Assembly (NCBI GenBank): GCA_003535475.1
Contig: DOHC01000251.1
Location: 1-9,658 of the forward strand
Length of the DNA stretch: 9,658 bases
Reading direction: 5' to 3'
Source of the DNA: Nitrospiraceae bacterium
GTDB lineage: Bacteria > Nitrospirota > Thermodesulfovibrionia > Thermodesulfovibrionales > UBA1546
A program made the translations under genes and the position numbers. Position 1 is the stretch's first letter. Each line of letters starts with the position of its first letter. The notes below the pieces were generated by a model. The model saw nothing but the letters and a program-made list of their open reading frames with translations, was not told where the DNA came from and did no database searches. Below, piece by piece: positions 1 through 5,685 of this stretch.

Positions 1-535
1 AGAATTCAAGTACTGTTATGTCTTGCTGGTTTTCAAATCTTTTCTTGAAATCCTCCCTTTCAAGCATCCTTGCAACTGTCTGCATTGAGCCAAGTCCGAC
101 AATATCCATTACACTCATCTTTGTAAGCCATTCGCTGTTAAACATCACTTTTGTTTTTTCTGGATCTAATATTTTGAAAACCTGTTTTTTATAGGTTTCT
201 GCATTATTCAAGACATCTTCTTTTGTAAGCGGCTTTCTTGTCTCAGACCTGCCGGTAGGGTCTCCGATCATTCCTGTGAAATCACCGATAAGAAACAATA
301 TCTCATGCCCCAGTTCCTGAAACTGCCTCATCTTTTCAAGCAGCACGGTATGCCCAAGGTGAATATCAGGCGCAGTGGGATCAAACCCTGCTTTTATCTT
401 TAAAGGCGTGTTCTTTTTTACAGCCTTCTCGAATTTGGCAAGAAGCTCTTTTTCGCTGATTACTTCAACAGCCCCTCTTTTGATTATCTCAAGTTGTTTC
501 TTCGCCTCGGCGAATCTTCGGTCTGGCGTAATCAT
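1..535 (-). CDS. tyrS: Tyrosyl-tRNA synthetase, N-terminal part (runs off the left edge)
   Basis: Class I aminoacyl-tRNA synthetase that attaches tyrosine to tRNA-Tyr in the cytoplasm. Only the first 178 codons are present; the reading frame is still open at base 1, so the gene continues to the left. The catalytic Rossmann-fold start is clear: [13 protein letters not shown] at about residues 50-62 holds the HIGH-type ATP-binding motif (HLGH). It is followed by [20 protein letters not shown], typical of the TyrZ-like branch of bacterial TyrRS. The KMSKS motif and the S4-like tRNA-binding tail would lie outside the window. The ATG at 533-535 gives the usual N-terminal length. The nearest purine-rich stretch (AAGGGG) ends 14 nt upstream of it, a poor Shine-Dalgarno spacing. 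The gene follows the transposase relic with only a few bases between, so its native promoter may have been displaced. I saw no T-box-like leader. Confidence 0.93.
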   Translation of the reverse strand, partial: MITPDRRFAEAKKQLEIIKRGAVEVISEKELLAKFEKAVKKNTPLKIKAGFDPTAPDIHLGHTVLLEKMRQFQELGHEILFLIGDFTGMIGDPTGRSETRKPLTKEDVLNNAETYKKQVFKILDPEKTKVMFNSEWLTKMSVMDIVGLGSMQTVARMLEREDFKKRFENQQDITVLEF

Positions 536-540
536 GGGAA

Positions 541-938
541 TTATGATAACCCCTTAAGGTGATCGTAGTCAATTCGTCCTGCCCTCATTTTCCGTGTCAA
601 ATCATTTAACATGGTAACCGAAGCTTCTTCTGTTGAATCATGAAAAATGTAACTAAGAAGGCTCCAGTTTTTTATACGGATTAACTGTTATCGTCCCTTT
701 CTTTTTCTTGCGGTAGGTATTGTAAAGTCTCTCTAATCTGGCATCTACTATATTTTTGAGTTTTACGGGATTTAATCCTCTGTAAAGCTTTTTAAGCGAC
801 TTTTCCTGTTCCTTTGGAAGCTGTCCTGACTTTGTGTTGTGCCTTGCCCATTGTTGCCTCACCTTCCCACCACCCGGATGATATCTCTATTGCAGATAAT
901 GTGTTGATATACTCACCTCTGCCCAAAGTATAGGACAT
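541..938 (-). pseudogene. Relic of an integrase-core (DDE) transposase, frameshifted and internally deleted
   Basis: Three minus-strand reading frames each carry a piece of one transposase-like protein. From the ATG at 938 one frame reads GEYINTLSAIEISSGWWEGE and then MGKAQ. This resembles the integrase-core stretch after the first catalytic Asp (compare family patterns like L-x-A-x-D-I-x-S-G-W-x-E). The frame is open back to the end of hemC. Near 835-850 the similarity switches to a second frame (codons up to 862, stop at 653-655) reading NTKSGQLPKEQ and LYRGLNPVKLKNIVDARLER, the style of the C-terminal end of such transposases. A third frame continues from about 651 to a stop at 541-543 (YIFHDSTEEASVTML, then [17 protein letters not shown]). 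The middle of the catalytic core, including the second Asp and the Glu, appears to be missing. No terminal inverted repeats were identified. The family assignment is from memory of motifs, not a search. The pieces could instead be unrelated small ORFs, but the frame hand-over makes that less likely. Confidence 0.55.
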
Positions 939-975
939 ATTAATTATGCAGGAGTCGATAGCAGTGACTCTATTC

Positions 976-2019
976 TCAACTTGCTATCTTTCCATTAATC
1001 TGCGTGAGATTTTTGCCGTAAACTTCATCTAATATCTCTTTTGCCCCTCTGGAAAGTAAATCTTCTGCGAGTTTGATGCCGAGAGATTCGGCATCTTTCG
1101 GATTTCCCTCTATATGGCTTTTGATAATCCTGTCACCTGAAACACTTCCGACCAATCCGTCCATAGCCAGTGAACAGTGAACAGTGAACAGTGAAGAGTC
1201 TTTAGTTTCTGACTTCTGGACTAATCGTGCATGAGCTGCGATGGGAACCTGACATCCTCCCTCAAGTTTTTTGAGGCATGCCCTTTCAGCCCGGACACAG
1301 ATGGATGTCTCATCATGATTCAATGGAGCAATAAGACTCTTTATAAAATCATCTTCAACCCTGCACTCTATCCCGATTGCTCCCTGTCCTATTGCAGGAA
1401 GACTTACTTCCGGTTCTATGGTCTCTGTTATCCTCTCAGCCCATCCAAGCCTCTTGACCCCAGCAGCAGCAAGAATGATTGCGTCAAACCGGCCTTCATC
1501 AAGTTTTCTCAGCCTTGTGTCAAGATTACCCCTTAGTTGTTCTATCTTCAAATCAGGCCTTATGCTCAGGAGTTGGCATGAACGCCTCAGACTGCTTGTG
1601 CCAACGGTCGCACCTTTGGGCAACTCCCTGAAAAAATTAATATGAAATTCTTTTCCCTTGACCCCTTGACCCCTTGACCCCTTGACCCCTGATATAAACG
1701 CATCGCGGGGGTCTTCCCTCTTGCATATAACTGCGAGATGAAGTCCTTTCGGGAAATCAGTAGGCACATCCTTCATGCTGTGGACAGCGAGATCTGCTTC
1801 GCCTCTTAAAATAGCTTCCTCTATCTCCTTCACAAAAAGTCCCTTGCCGCCAACCTTTGCAAGAGGCACATCAAGGATATTGTCGCCTGTTGTCTTGATT
1901 TTGTTAAGCTCAATAGTCAGTCCGGGATTTAATTTTAAAAGTGCAGACTTCACCCACTCAGCCTGCCATAAAGCAAGCTTGCTTCCGCGAGTGCCGATTA
2001 TAATTTTTGTTTTTTTCAA
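976..2019 (-). CDS. hemC: Hydroxymethylbilane synthase (porphobilinogen deaminase)
   Basis: Polymerises four porphobilinogens into hydroxymethylbilane, the linear precursor of uroporphyrinogen III, heme, siroheme and cobalamin; cytoplasmic. Family marks are all present: [12 protein letters not shown] at residues 8-19, HSMKDVPT with catalytic Asp84, VGTSSLRR at 139-146, [10 protein letters not shown] at 161-170, [14 protein letters not shown] at 207-220, and [13 protein letters not shown], whose Cys256 should carry the dipyrromethane cofactor. At 347 residues it is longer than the usual 310 or so. Two repeat-derived inserts explain most of this: one at about residues 111-130 before [14 protein letters not shown], one at about 268-286 after the cofactor-cysteine segment. 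The start is TTG at 2017-2019, chosen because AAGGAAGG lies 6 nt upstream and IIIGTRGS follows at once. The gene is divergent from mqnE. No hemA or hemD is adjacent on this strand; a transposase relic lies directly downstream. Confidence 0.96.
   Translation of the reverse strand: MKKTKIIIGTRGSKLALWQAEWVKSALLKLNPGLTIELNKIKTTGDNILDVPLAKVGGKGLFVKEIEEAILRGEADLAVHSMKDVPTDFPKGLHLAVICKREDPRDAFISGVKGSRGQGVKGKEFHINFFRELPKGATVGTSSLRRSCQLLSIRPDLKIEQLRGNLDTRLRKLDEGRFDAIILAAAGVKRLGWAERITETIEPEVSLPAIGQGAIGIECRVEDDFIKSLIAPLNHDETSICVRAERACLKKLEGGCQVPIAAHARLVQKSETKDSSLFTVHCSLAMDGLVGSVSGDRIIKSHIEGNPKDAESLGIKLAEDLLSRGAKEILDEVYGKNLTQINGKIAS
1169..1199. repeat. 7-nt tandem repeat inside hemC (AGTGAAC x4, last unit imperfect)
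   Basis: Plus-strand units AGTGAAC at 1169, 1176 and 1183, then AGTGAAG at 1190. In the hemC frame this encodes [10 protein letters not shown], part of an insert absent from ordinary HemC proteins. Just beyond, at about 1205-1222, the plus strand carries a degenerate GTTTCTGACTTCTGGAC, whose other strand reads like a decayed AGTCAGA-type 7-mer array. The locus may therefore be an eroded version of the paired inverted arrays in mqnE and mqnC. The array itself is read directly; the paired interpretation here is weak. Confidence 0.85.
1655..1692. repeat. 8-nt tandem repeat inside hemC (CCCCTTGA, about 5 units)
   Basis: Plus-strand units CCCTTGA (1655), CCCCTTGA (1662, 1670, 1678) and CCCCTGA (1686). 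The minus strand encodes [12 protein letters not shown] inside HemC, between the conserved [10 protein letters not shown] and [14 protein letters not shown] segments. The frame of the gene is kept although the unit is not a multiple of three. The region is also open in a second minus-strand frame. Exact repeat copies make this a likely site of length variation. Confidence 0.9.
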
Positions 2020-2025
2020 TTAGAA

Positions 2026-2033
2026 CCTTCCTT
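2026..2033 (-). promoter_or_regulatory. Shine-Dalgarno site deciding the TTG start of hemC
   Basis: The minus strand reads AAGGAAGG, separated by 6 nt from the TTG at 2017-2019. No ATG or GTG start in this frame would keep the [14 protein letters not shown] motif, so the strong site supports a UUG initiation codon. Confidence 0.7.
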
Positions 2034-2044
2034 CAACTACCAAT

Positions 2045-2113
2045 CGTCATTCCTGCGAAAGCAGGAATCTATCTGCCCTTCATTTCTGGATTCCCACTTT
2101 CGTGGGAATGACA
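2045..2113. repeat. REP/BIME-like element: two inverted copies of a hairpin unit
   Basis: Left copy: TTCCTGC-GAAA-GCAGGAA, a 7-bp stem with a 4-base loop at 2050-2067, preceded by CGTCA. Right copy: TTCCCAC-TTTC-GTGGGAA at 2091-2108, followed by TGACA. The right copy read on the other strand matches the left at nearly every position (GTCATTCC, two variable bases, CGAAAG, two variable bases, GGAATC). The stem changes (GC/GC versus AC/GT) are compensatory, so pairing is conserved. This is the head-to-head architecture of bacterial interspersed REP pairs. It lies between divergent hemC and mqnE. As RNA it could act as a weak terminator or stability element on either strand; that is inference. 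Confidence 0.85.
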
Positions 2114-2124
2114 GCGCCACAGAA

Positions 2125-2151
2125 AAGACAAATTTAGGTTTATAGTATAAT
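2125..2151 (+). promoter_or_regulatory. Putative sigma70-type promoter for mqnE
   Basis: A perfect -10 TATAAT lies at 2146-2151, with AAGACA (4 of 6 to TTGACA) at 2125-2130. The 15-bp spacer is shorter than ideal. Transcription from here would start near 2158 and give a leader of about 108 nt before the mqnE ATG. It lies just right of the BIME-like element. Confidence 0.4.
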
Positions 2152-2265
2152 ATCTCTATAGAAAAGCTTCAAGGGAAAGCAGTTGTAGCTGTCAGCAAGG
2201 CAGGCAAATCAGGCTCAAAACTTTTAAATGCGACAAGCAAGCATGTCTAAATATTAATTAAAAGA

Positions 2266-3402
2266 ATGCAAGACATCAACGATAAAATCCTTTCAGGCAG
2301 AAGGCTCACAAAGGAAGACGCTCTCAGGCTATTTGAGACGGATGACATATTCACTCTCGGAAAACTTGCATCCCATGCGGCCAAAAAGAAGAACGGCAAT
2401 AAGGCATACTTCATAAGAAACATCCATATTAATCCCACAAACATCTGCGTTAACCGCTGCAAGTTCTGCGCATTCAGCCGCTCAAAAGGAGAAGAAGGCT
2501 CATACGAACTCTCCATAGAGGAGATTATTCAAAAACTTCACCGATTCACCCATTCACCGATTCACCCATTCACCGAAGTTCATATCACCGGCGGCCTGCA
2601 TCCTGATTGGCCTTTTGAATACTATCTGGAGATGTTGTCTTCAATAAAAAAACACTTTCCGAAACTCCAGATAAAGGCATTCACAGCTACGGAAATTGAA
2701 TATATGTCAAGGATAAGCGGCAAGAGTGTGTTTGACACGCTGACAGCTCTCAGGAAACACGGCCTTGACACAATGCCCGGAGGAGGGGCGGAGATTTTTG
2801 ATGTCGGAGTAAGAAATCAGTTATGCCCTGAGAAGCTTTCATCTGAGGGATGGCTAAATGTCATGGAAACTGCGCATAAAGCAGGTATAAAGACGAATGC
2901 GACTATGCTATACGGACACGTTGAAACCTATGCGCAGAGGGTTGACCACCTGATGAGATTGAGAGAATTGCAGGACAGGACAGGAGGATTTCAGGCATTT
3001 ATTCCGCTGGCTTATCATCCTAAGAATACAGAATTAGGGGTCAGGGTTCAGGGGTCAGGGTTTAGCAAAAGACAAAAAACTAATCCCCAATCCCTAATCC
3101 CCAATCCCTGTCATAATACATCAGGCATAGATGATTTAAAGACGATTGCAGTGAGCAGGCTTGTGCTTGATAATTTCGCTCATATTAAGGCGTACTGGAT
3201 TATGCTTGGAGAGAAGCTTTCACAGCTTGCGCTTTTATTCGGAGCTGATGACATTGACGGGACAATCATAGAGGAGAAGATTACGCATTCGGCTGGCGCG
3301 CTCAGCGGGAATGCAATGACAGCAGAGCAGTTAAAAAATCTTATTAAGAAGGCAGGAAAGATTCCTGTTGAAAGGGATAGTTTTTATAGGGAAATTAAAT
3401 AA
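2266..3402 (+). CDS. mqnE: Aminodeoxyfutalosine synthase (radical SAM, futalosine pathway)
   Basis: Radical SAM enzyme that joins the enolpyruvyl group of the MqnA product (3-[(1-carboxyvinyl)oxy]benzoate) to SAM-derived adenosine, giving 6-amino-6-deoxyfutalosine for menaquinone synthesis. The iron-sulfur motif CVNRCKFCAF has Cys61, Cys65 and Cys68. Other MqnE marks are TEVHITGGLHPD, AFTATEIEYMSR, MPGGGAEIF, TNATMLYGHVE, AFIPLAYHPKNTEL, GADDIDGTIIEEKI and SAGALSGNAMT. These favour MqnE over the F420 enzyme CofH. The 378-residue length includes two repeat-derived inserts, one before TEVHITGG and one after NTEL. The ATG at 2266 has only a weak AAAAGA upstream. mqnC follows on the same strand; without the intervening MITE the gap would be about 35 nt, so the two were probably one operon. 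Confidence 0.94.
   Translation: MQDINDKILSGRRLTKEDALRLFETDDIFTLGKLASHAAKKKNGNKAYFIRNIHINPTNICVNRCKFCAFSRSKGEEGSYELSIEEIIQKLHRFTHSPIHPFTEVHITGGLHPDWPFEYYLEMLSSIKKHFPKLQIKAFTATEIEYMSRISGKSVFDTLTALRKHGLDTMPGGGAEIFDVGVRNQLCPEKLSSEGWLNVMETAHKAGIKTNATMLYGHVETYAQRVDHLMRLRELQDRTGGFQAFIPLAYHPKNTELGVRVQGSGFSKRQKTNPQSLIPNPCHNTSGIDDLKTIAVSRLVLDNFAHIKAYWIMLGEKLSQLALLFGADDIDGTIIEEKITHSAGALSGNAMTAEQLKNLIKKAGKIPVERDSFYREIK
2537..2576. repeat. 8-nt tandem repeat inside mqnE (TTCACCSA x5)
   Basis: Five units alternating TTCACCGA and TTCACCCA at 2537, 2545, 2553, 2561 and 2569, all exact. In frame they encode FTHSPIHPFTE (residues about 92-103), just before the conserved VHITGGLHPD strand, where related MqnE proteins have an ordinary helix and turn. 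The strict alternation makes this equally a 16-nt unit repeated 2.5 times. No opposite-strand partner array was seen nearby. Confidence 0.9.
3034..3109. repeat. Paired inverted arrays of 7-mers inside mqnE
   Basis: Left arm, exact 7-nt period from 3034: TTAGGGG, TCAGGGT, TCAGGGG, TCAGGGT. After about 20 nt comes the right arm, 3082-3109: AATCCCC, AATCCCT, AATCCCC, AATCCCT. On the opposite strand the right arm reads as AGGGATT and GGGGATT units, the same family as the left (roughly RGGGNTY). The two arms could form an imperfect hairpin. The insert encodes about residues 257-282 of MqnE, right after NTEL, and is missing from the normal family pattern, where GIDDLKTIAVSRL follows closely. Confidence 0.88.
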
Positions 3403-3414
3403 ACATGATTATTA

Positions 3415-3552
3415 TAGGAGGATATAGCATTTTCGCTCATTCTCGCCCCGATTTTATCGGGACTCCGAGCTATTTTGCCTCTTTATCTATCAAATATAAT
3501 TTACTATATGAATATCGGCGCAATAAATCCGCTCAAATACCATATCCTCCTA
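3415..3552. mobile_element. MITE-like element with about 36-bp imperfect terminal inverted repeats and TA ends
   Basis: The left end, from 3415, reads TAGGAGGATATAGCATTT. The right end, read on the minus strand from 3552, gives TAGGAGGATATGGTATTT. Eleven terminal bases match exactly, and similarity continues to about 36 bp, ending in GCCCCG versus GCGCCG. Both ends carry TA, as expected for IS630/mariner-type TA target duplication, so the element proper may be 3417-3550. It has no transposase. Inside are a small hairpin (CCCGATTTTATCGGG, about 3438-3452) and a possible outward promoter (TTGCCT at 3475-3480, TATAAT at 3495-3500, 14-bp spacer) pointing at mqnC. It splits an otherwise short mqnE-mqnC gap. 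Its GGAGG near the left end mimics a Shine-Dalgarno site, but no sensible gene follows. Confidence 0.75.
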
Positions 3553-3573
3553 TTAATTCTGGGAAAACGAACA

Positions 3574-4689
3574 ATGAAGAGATTAAGTAAAAACAAAGCA
3601 TTATCCTTGTTAGAAAGCTCTGATTTTCTTGAGCTTGGAGAAAGGGCTGATGAGGTAAGGAAGATATTACATCCCGAAAAGACCGGCACATTCGTTGTTG
3701 ACAGGAACATCAATTACACAAACATCTGCATAAACAAATGCAATTTCTGTGCGTTCTGGAGGGACAAGGAAGACAAAGATTCCTATATATTGAGTGAAGA
3801 TGAGTTATTCAAAAAGATTGAAGAGACAATAAATCTCGGAGGCACGCAAATATTAATTCAGGGGGGATTGCATCCTGATTTCAATATTGAGTATTACATC
3901 AATCTACTTAGTTCAATAAAATCACGTTTTGATATCAATGTCCATGGCTTCTCACCTCCTGAAATATGCTACATTGCTGATAAATCAAATCTGACAATAA
4001 GAGAAACAATAAAGATTTTGAAATCCGCTGGGCTTGATTCCATCCCCGGAGGAGGCGCTGAGATACTCTCTGACAGGGTGAGGGAGATACTGAGCCCAAG
4101 GAAAATAAAATCATCCTCATGGCTAAAGGTTATGGAAGAAGCGCACAGGCTTGGCATGAGGACGACAGCGACAATGATGTTCGGGAGTGTTGAAAAGCCA
4201 GAAGATATTATTGAACATCTTGATGCAATAAGAACGTTGCAGGACAAGACAAAAGGTTTCACCGCATTCATCCCGTGGACATTCCAGCCGGGGAATACAG
4301 AGTTAGTGAAAAGTGAAAAGTTAAAAGTTAAAAGTTTGGAGAAAAGCGCAAAAAAATCAGGGAAAAACTCTCAACTCTCAACTCTTAACTCTCAACTTCA
4401 AGCTGCTACTGCTGTTGAGTATCTCCGTGTTCTATCCTTATCCAGAATATATCTTGATAACATTAAAAACATACAGGCATCGTGGGTAACGCAGGGGTTG
4501 AAAATAGCTGAGGTTGCATTGAGGTTCGGCGCGAATGATTTTGGCTCTACAATGATTGAGGAAAATGTTGTTGCATCAGCAGGCGTAAGTTACAGGGTTT
4601 CAAAAGAGGACATCATCAGGGCAATAAAAAATGCCGGATTCACACCTGCACAGAGAGACACCTGTTACAAAATCATAAGAAGGTTTTAG
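3574..4689 (+). CDS. mqnC: Cyclic dehypoxanthinylfutalosine synthase (radical SAM, futalosine pathway)
   Basis: Radical SAM enzyme that cyclises dehypoxanthine futalosine to the spiro compound cyclic DHFL, on the way to menaquinone. Numbered from the ATG at 3574, the cluster motif CINKCNFCAF has Cys52, Cys56 and Cys59. Further marks are GGTQILIQGGLHPD, VHGFSPPEI, SIPGGGAEIL, TTATMMFGSVE, AFIPWTFQPGNTEL, GANDFGSTMIEENVV and the C-terminal GFTPAQRDTCY, which separate MqnC from MqnE and CofH. The length of 371 residues includes an insert of about 30 residues after NTEL, made of short repeats. I chose 3574 over an upstream TTG at 3475. The 33 extra residues would be translated from the MITE, MKRLSKNKALSLL is a normal MqnC beginning, and GGGAAA lies 7 nt upstream. 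It is convergent with pdhB, with only 32 nt between the stops. Confidence 0.95.
   Translation: MKRLSKNKALSLLESSDFLELGERADEVRKILHPEKTGTFVVDRNINYTNICINKCNFCAFWRDKEDKDSYILSEDELFKKIEETINLGGTQILIQGGLHPDFNIEYYINLLSSIKSRFDINVHGFSPPEICYIADKSNLTIRETIKILKSAGLDSIPGGGAEILSDRVREILSPRKIKSSSWLKVMEEAHRLGMRTTATMMFGSVEKPEDIIEHLDAIRTLQDKTKGFTAFIPWTFQPGNTELVKSEKLKVKSLEKSAKKSGKNSQLSTLNSQLQAATAVEYLRVLSLSRIYLDNIKNIQASWVTQGLKIAEVALRFGANDFGSTMIEENVVASAGVSYRVSKEDIIRAIKNAGFTPAQRDTCYKIIRRF
4306..4402. repeat. Paired inverted arrays of 7-mers inside mqnC
   Basis: Left arm: GTGAAAA (4306, 4313), GTTAAAA (4320, 4327), then a decayed GTTTGGA (4334). After about 27 nt comes the right arm: CTCTCAA (4368, 4375), CTCTTAA (4382), CTCTCAA (4389) and a decayed CTTCAAG (4396). 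On the opposite strand the right arm reads GTTGAGA and GTTAAGA, the same 7-mer family as the left. The encoded insert (VKSEKLKVKS ... SQLSTLNSQL) is Lys/Ser-rich, follows NTEL directly, and ends before the conserved AATAVEYLRVLSLSRI. The architecture matches the mqnE insert, with a different 7-mer. Confidence 0.88.
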
Positions 4690-4721
4690 ATGTAAAAATC
4701 AGGAGCAATACAAAAGTTTCT

Positions 4722-5684
4722 TTAATACTTCATCACTTCTTCAATTGCCTTCTTTATTCTTGCAGCTGTTGGTATGTAAAAGTCTTCAAGTTTTGGAAGA
4801 GGCAGGACAACATCATAGCCGGTCACCCTCATTATCGGAGCCTTAAGATGAAGCATTGCATCCTCTGCTATTGTTGCTGAAAGTTCAGCTCCAAACCCGC
4901 ACGTTTTTGGCGCTTCATGGACAATCACAACTCTCCCTGTCTTTTTCACTGATTTGAGTATCGTTTCTTCATCCAAAGGGTTTAATGTCATCAAATCAAT
5001 TACCTCTGCATCAATATCTTCAATTGCCTGAAGTGTTCTGTGGAGCATGCTCCCCCACGCAAGCAAGGTTACAGCGCTCCCTTCACGGACAACCCTTGCC
5101 TTGCCGAGCGGAATTGTATATTCGCCTTCAGGGACTTCTTCTTTTAGTGAGCGGTACAGTCTTGTTGACTCAAGGAATATGACAGGGTCAGGGTCTCTGA
5201 TTGATGAGATTAAAAGTCCTTTCGCATTGTATGGAGATGATGGCACAATAACTTTTATTCCTGGCATATGGCAGAACAACGCTTCGCTGCTTTCTGAATG
5301 AAGTTCAGGCGCCTTAATCCCGGCTCCGTATGGAGTCCTTATAACAAGAGAGCATGTGAATCTTCCTCTTGAACGTGAGCGTATTCTTGATGCATGAGAG
5401 AATATCTGGTCTATAGCGGGATATATAAATCCCATGAACTGAATCTCTGCAACAGGTTTTAAACCATAAAGCGCCATGCCTATGGCAGCTCCGGCGATAA
5501 CCGATTCAGCCAATGGTGTGTCTATGACTCTCTCGGCTCCGAACTCATCAATAAGCCCTTCTGTGATACGAAACACTCCACCATCCTTCCCGACATCCTC
5601 GCCGAGAAGGACAACATTTTTATCCCTCTGCATTTCTTCTTTGAGTGCAAGGTTTATAGCCTGAACCATGTTTAGTTTCGGCAT
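4722..5684 (-). CDS. pdhB: Pyruvate dehydrogenase E1 component, beta subunit
   Basis: Beta subunit of the thiamine-diphosphate-dependent E1 of the pyruvate dehydrogenase complex, which decarboxylates pyruvate and acetylates lipoyl-E2. It is full length for the family (320 residues). VVLLGEDVGKDGGVFRITEG opens the pyrimidine-binding domain. DTPLAES contains Glu60, the residue expected to activate the cofactor's aminopyrimidine ring. Then come QFMGFIYPAIDQI, RTPYGAGIKAPELHSES and a transketolase C-terminal domain (LLAWGSM, EVIDLMTLNPLDEETIL, HEAPKTCGFGAELS). The ATG at 5684 is one base after the pdhA stop. Its Shine-Dalgarno site, AAGGAG, lies within the last pdhA codons with 7-nt spacing, so the pair is almost certainly translationally coupled. 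Branched-chain or acetoin dehydrogenase E1 beta is the main alternative. Confidence 0.9.
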   Translation of the reverse strand: MPKLNMVQAINLALKEEMQRDKNVVLLGEDVGKDGGVFRITEGLIDEFGAERVIDTPLAESVIAGAAIGMALYGLKPVAEIQFMGFIYPAIDQIFSHASRIRSRSRGRFTCSLVIRTPYGAGIKAPELHSESSEALFCHMPGIKVIVPSSPYNAKGLLISSIRDPDPVIFLESTRLYRSLKEEVPEGEYTIPLGKARVVREGSAVTLLAWGSMLHRTLQAIEDIDAEVIDLMTLNPLDEETILKSVKKTGRVVIVHEAPKTCGFGAELSATIAEDAMLHLKAPIMRVTGYDVVLPLPKLEDFYIPTAARIKKAIEEVMKY

Positions 5685-5685
5685 A

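Noticed and set aside
1231..1645. Plus-strand open frames across hemC (and similar ones across mqnE, pdhAB and the DUF255 gene)
   Set aside because: They are antisense shadows of well-supported genes with no family motifs and no ribosome-binding sites of note.
2114..2265. Riboswitch or T-box in the mqnE leader
   Set aside because: No recognisable conserved core or strong stem set was seen apart from the BIME-like element upstream.
3475..3573. Longer mqnC start (TTG at 3475)
   Set aside because: The extra 33 residues would be encoded mostly by the mobile element and match nothing typical of MqnC. The ATG at 3574 has a ribosome-binding site and a normal N-terminus.
3405..3590. Open frame of 61 codons after a GGAGG between mqnE and mqnC
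   Set aside because: It lies almost wholly inside the MITE-like element, the GGAGG is part of the terminal inverted repeat, and the ATG precedes rather than follows it. The product has no protein-like conservation that I can see.
2537..4402. CRISPR array as an explanation of the short repeats
   Set aside because: Units are 7-8 nt, contiguous without unique spacers, and lie within conserved coding sequence. No cas gene is present.
2266..4689. CofG/CofH (F420 deazaflavin synthesis) as the identity of the radical SAM pair
   Set aside because: Motifs such as YHPKNTEL with SAGALSGNAMT, and IPWTFQPGNTEL with GFTPAQRDTCY, fit MqnE and MqnC. No other F420 gene is nearby.
4690..4721. Bidirectional terminator between convergent mqnC and pdhB
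   Set aside because: I looked for a stem with flanking A/T tracts and found no convincing hairpin in the 32-nt gap.
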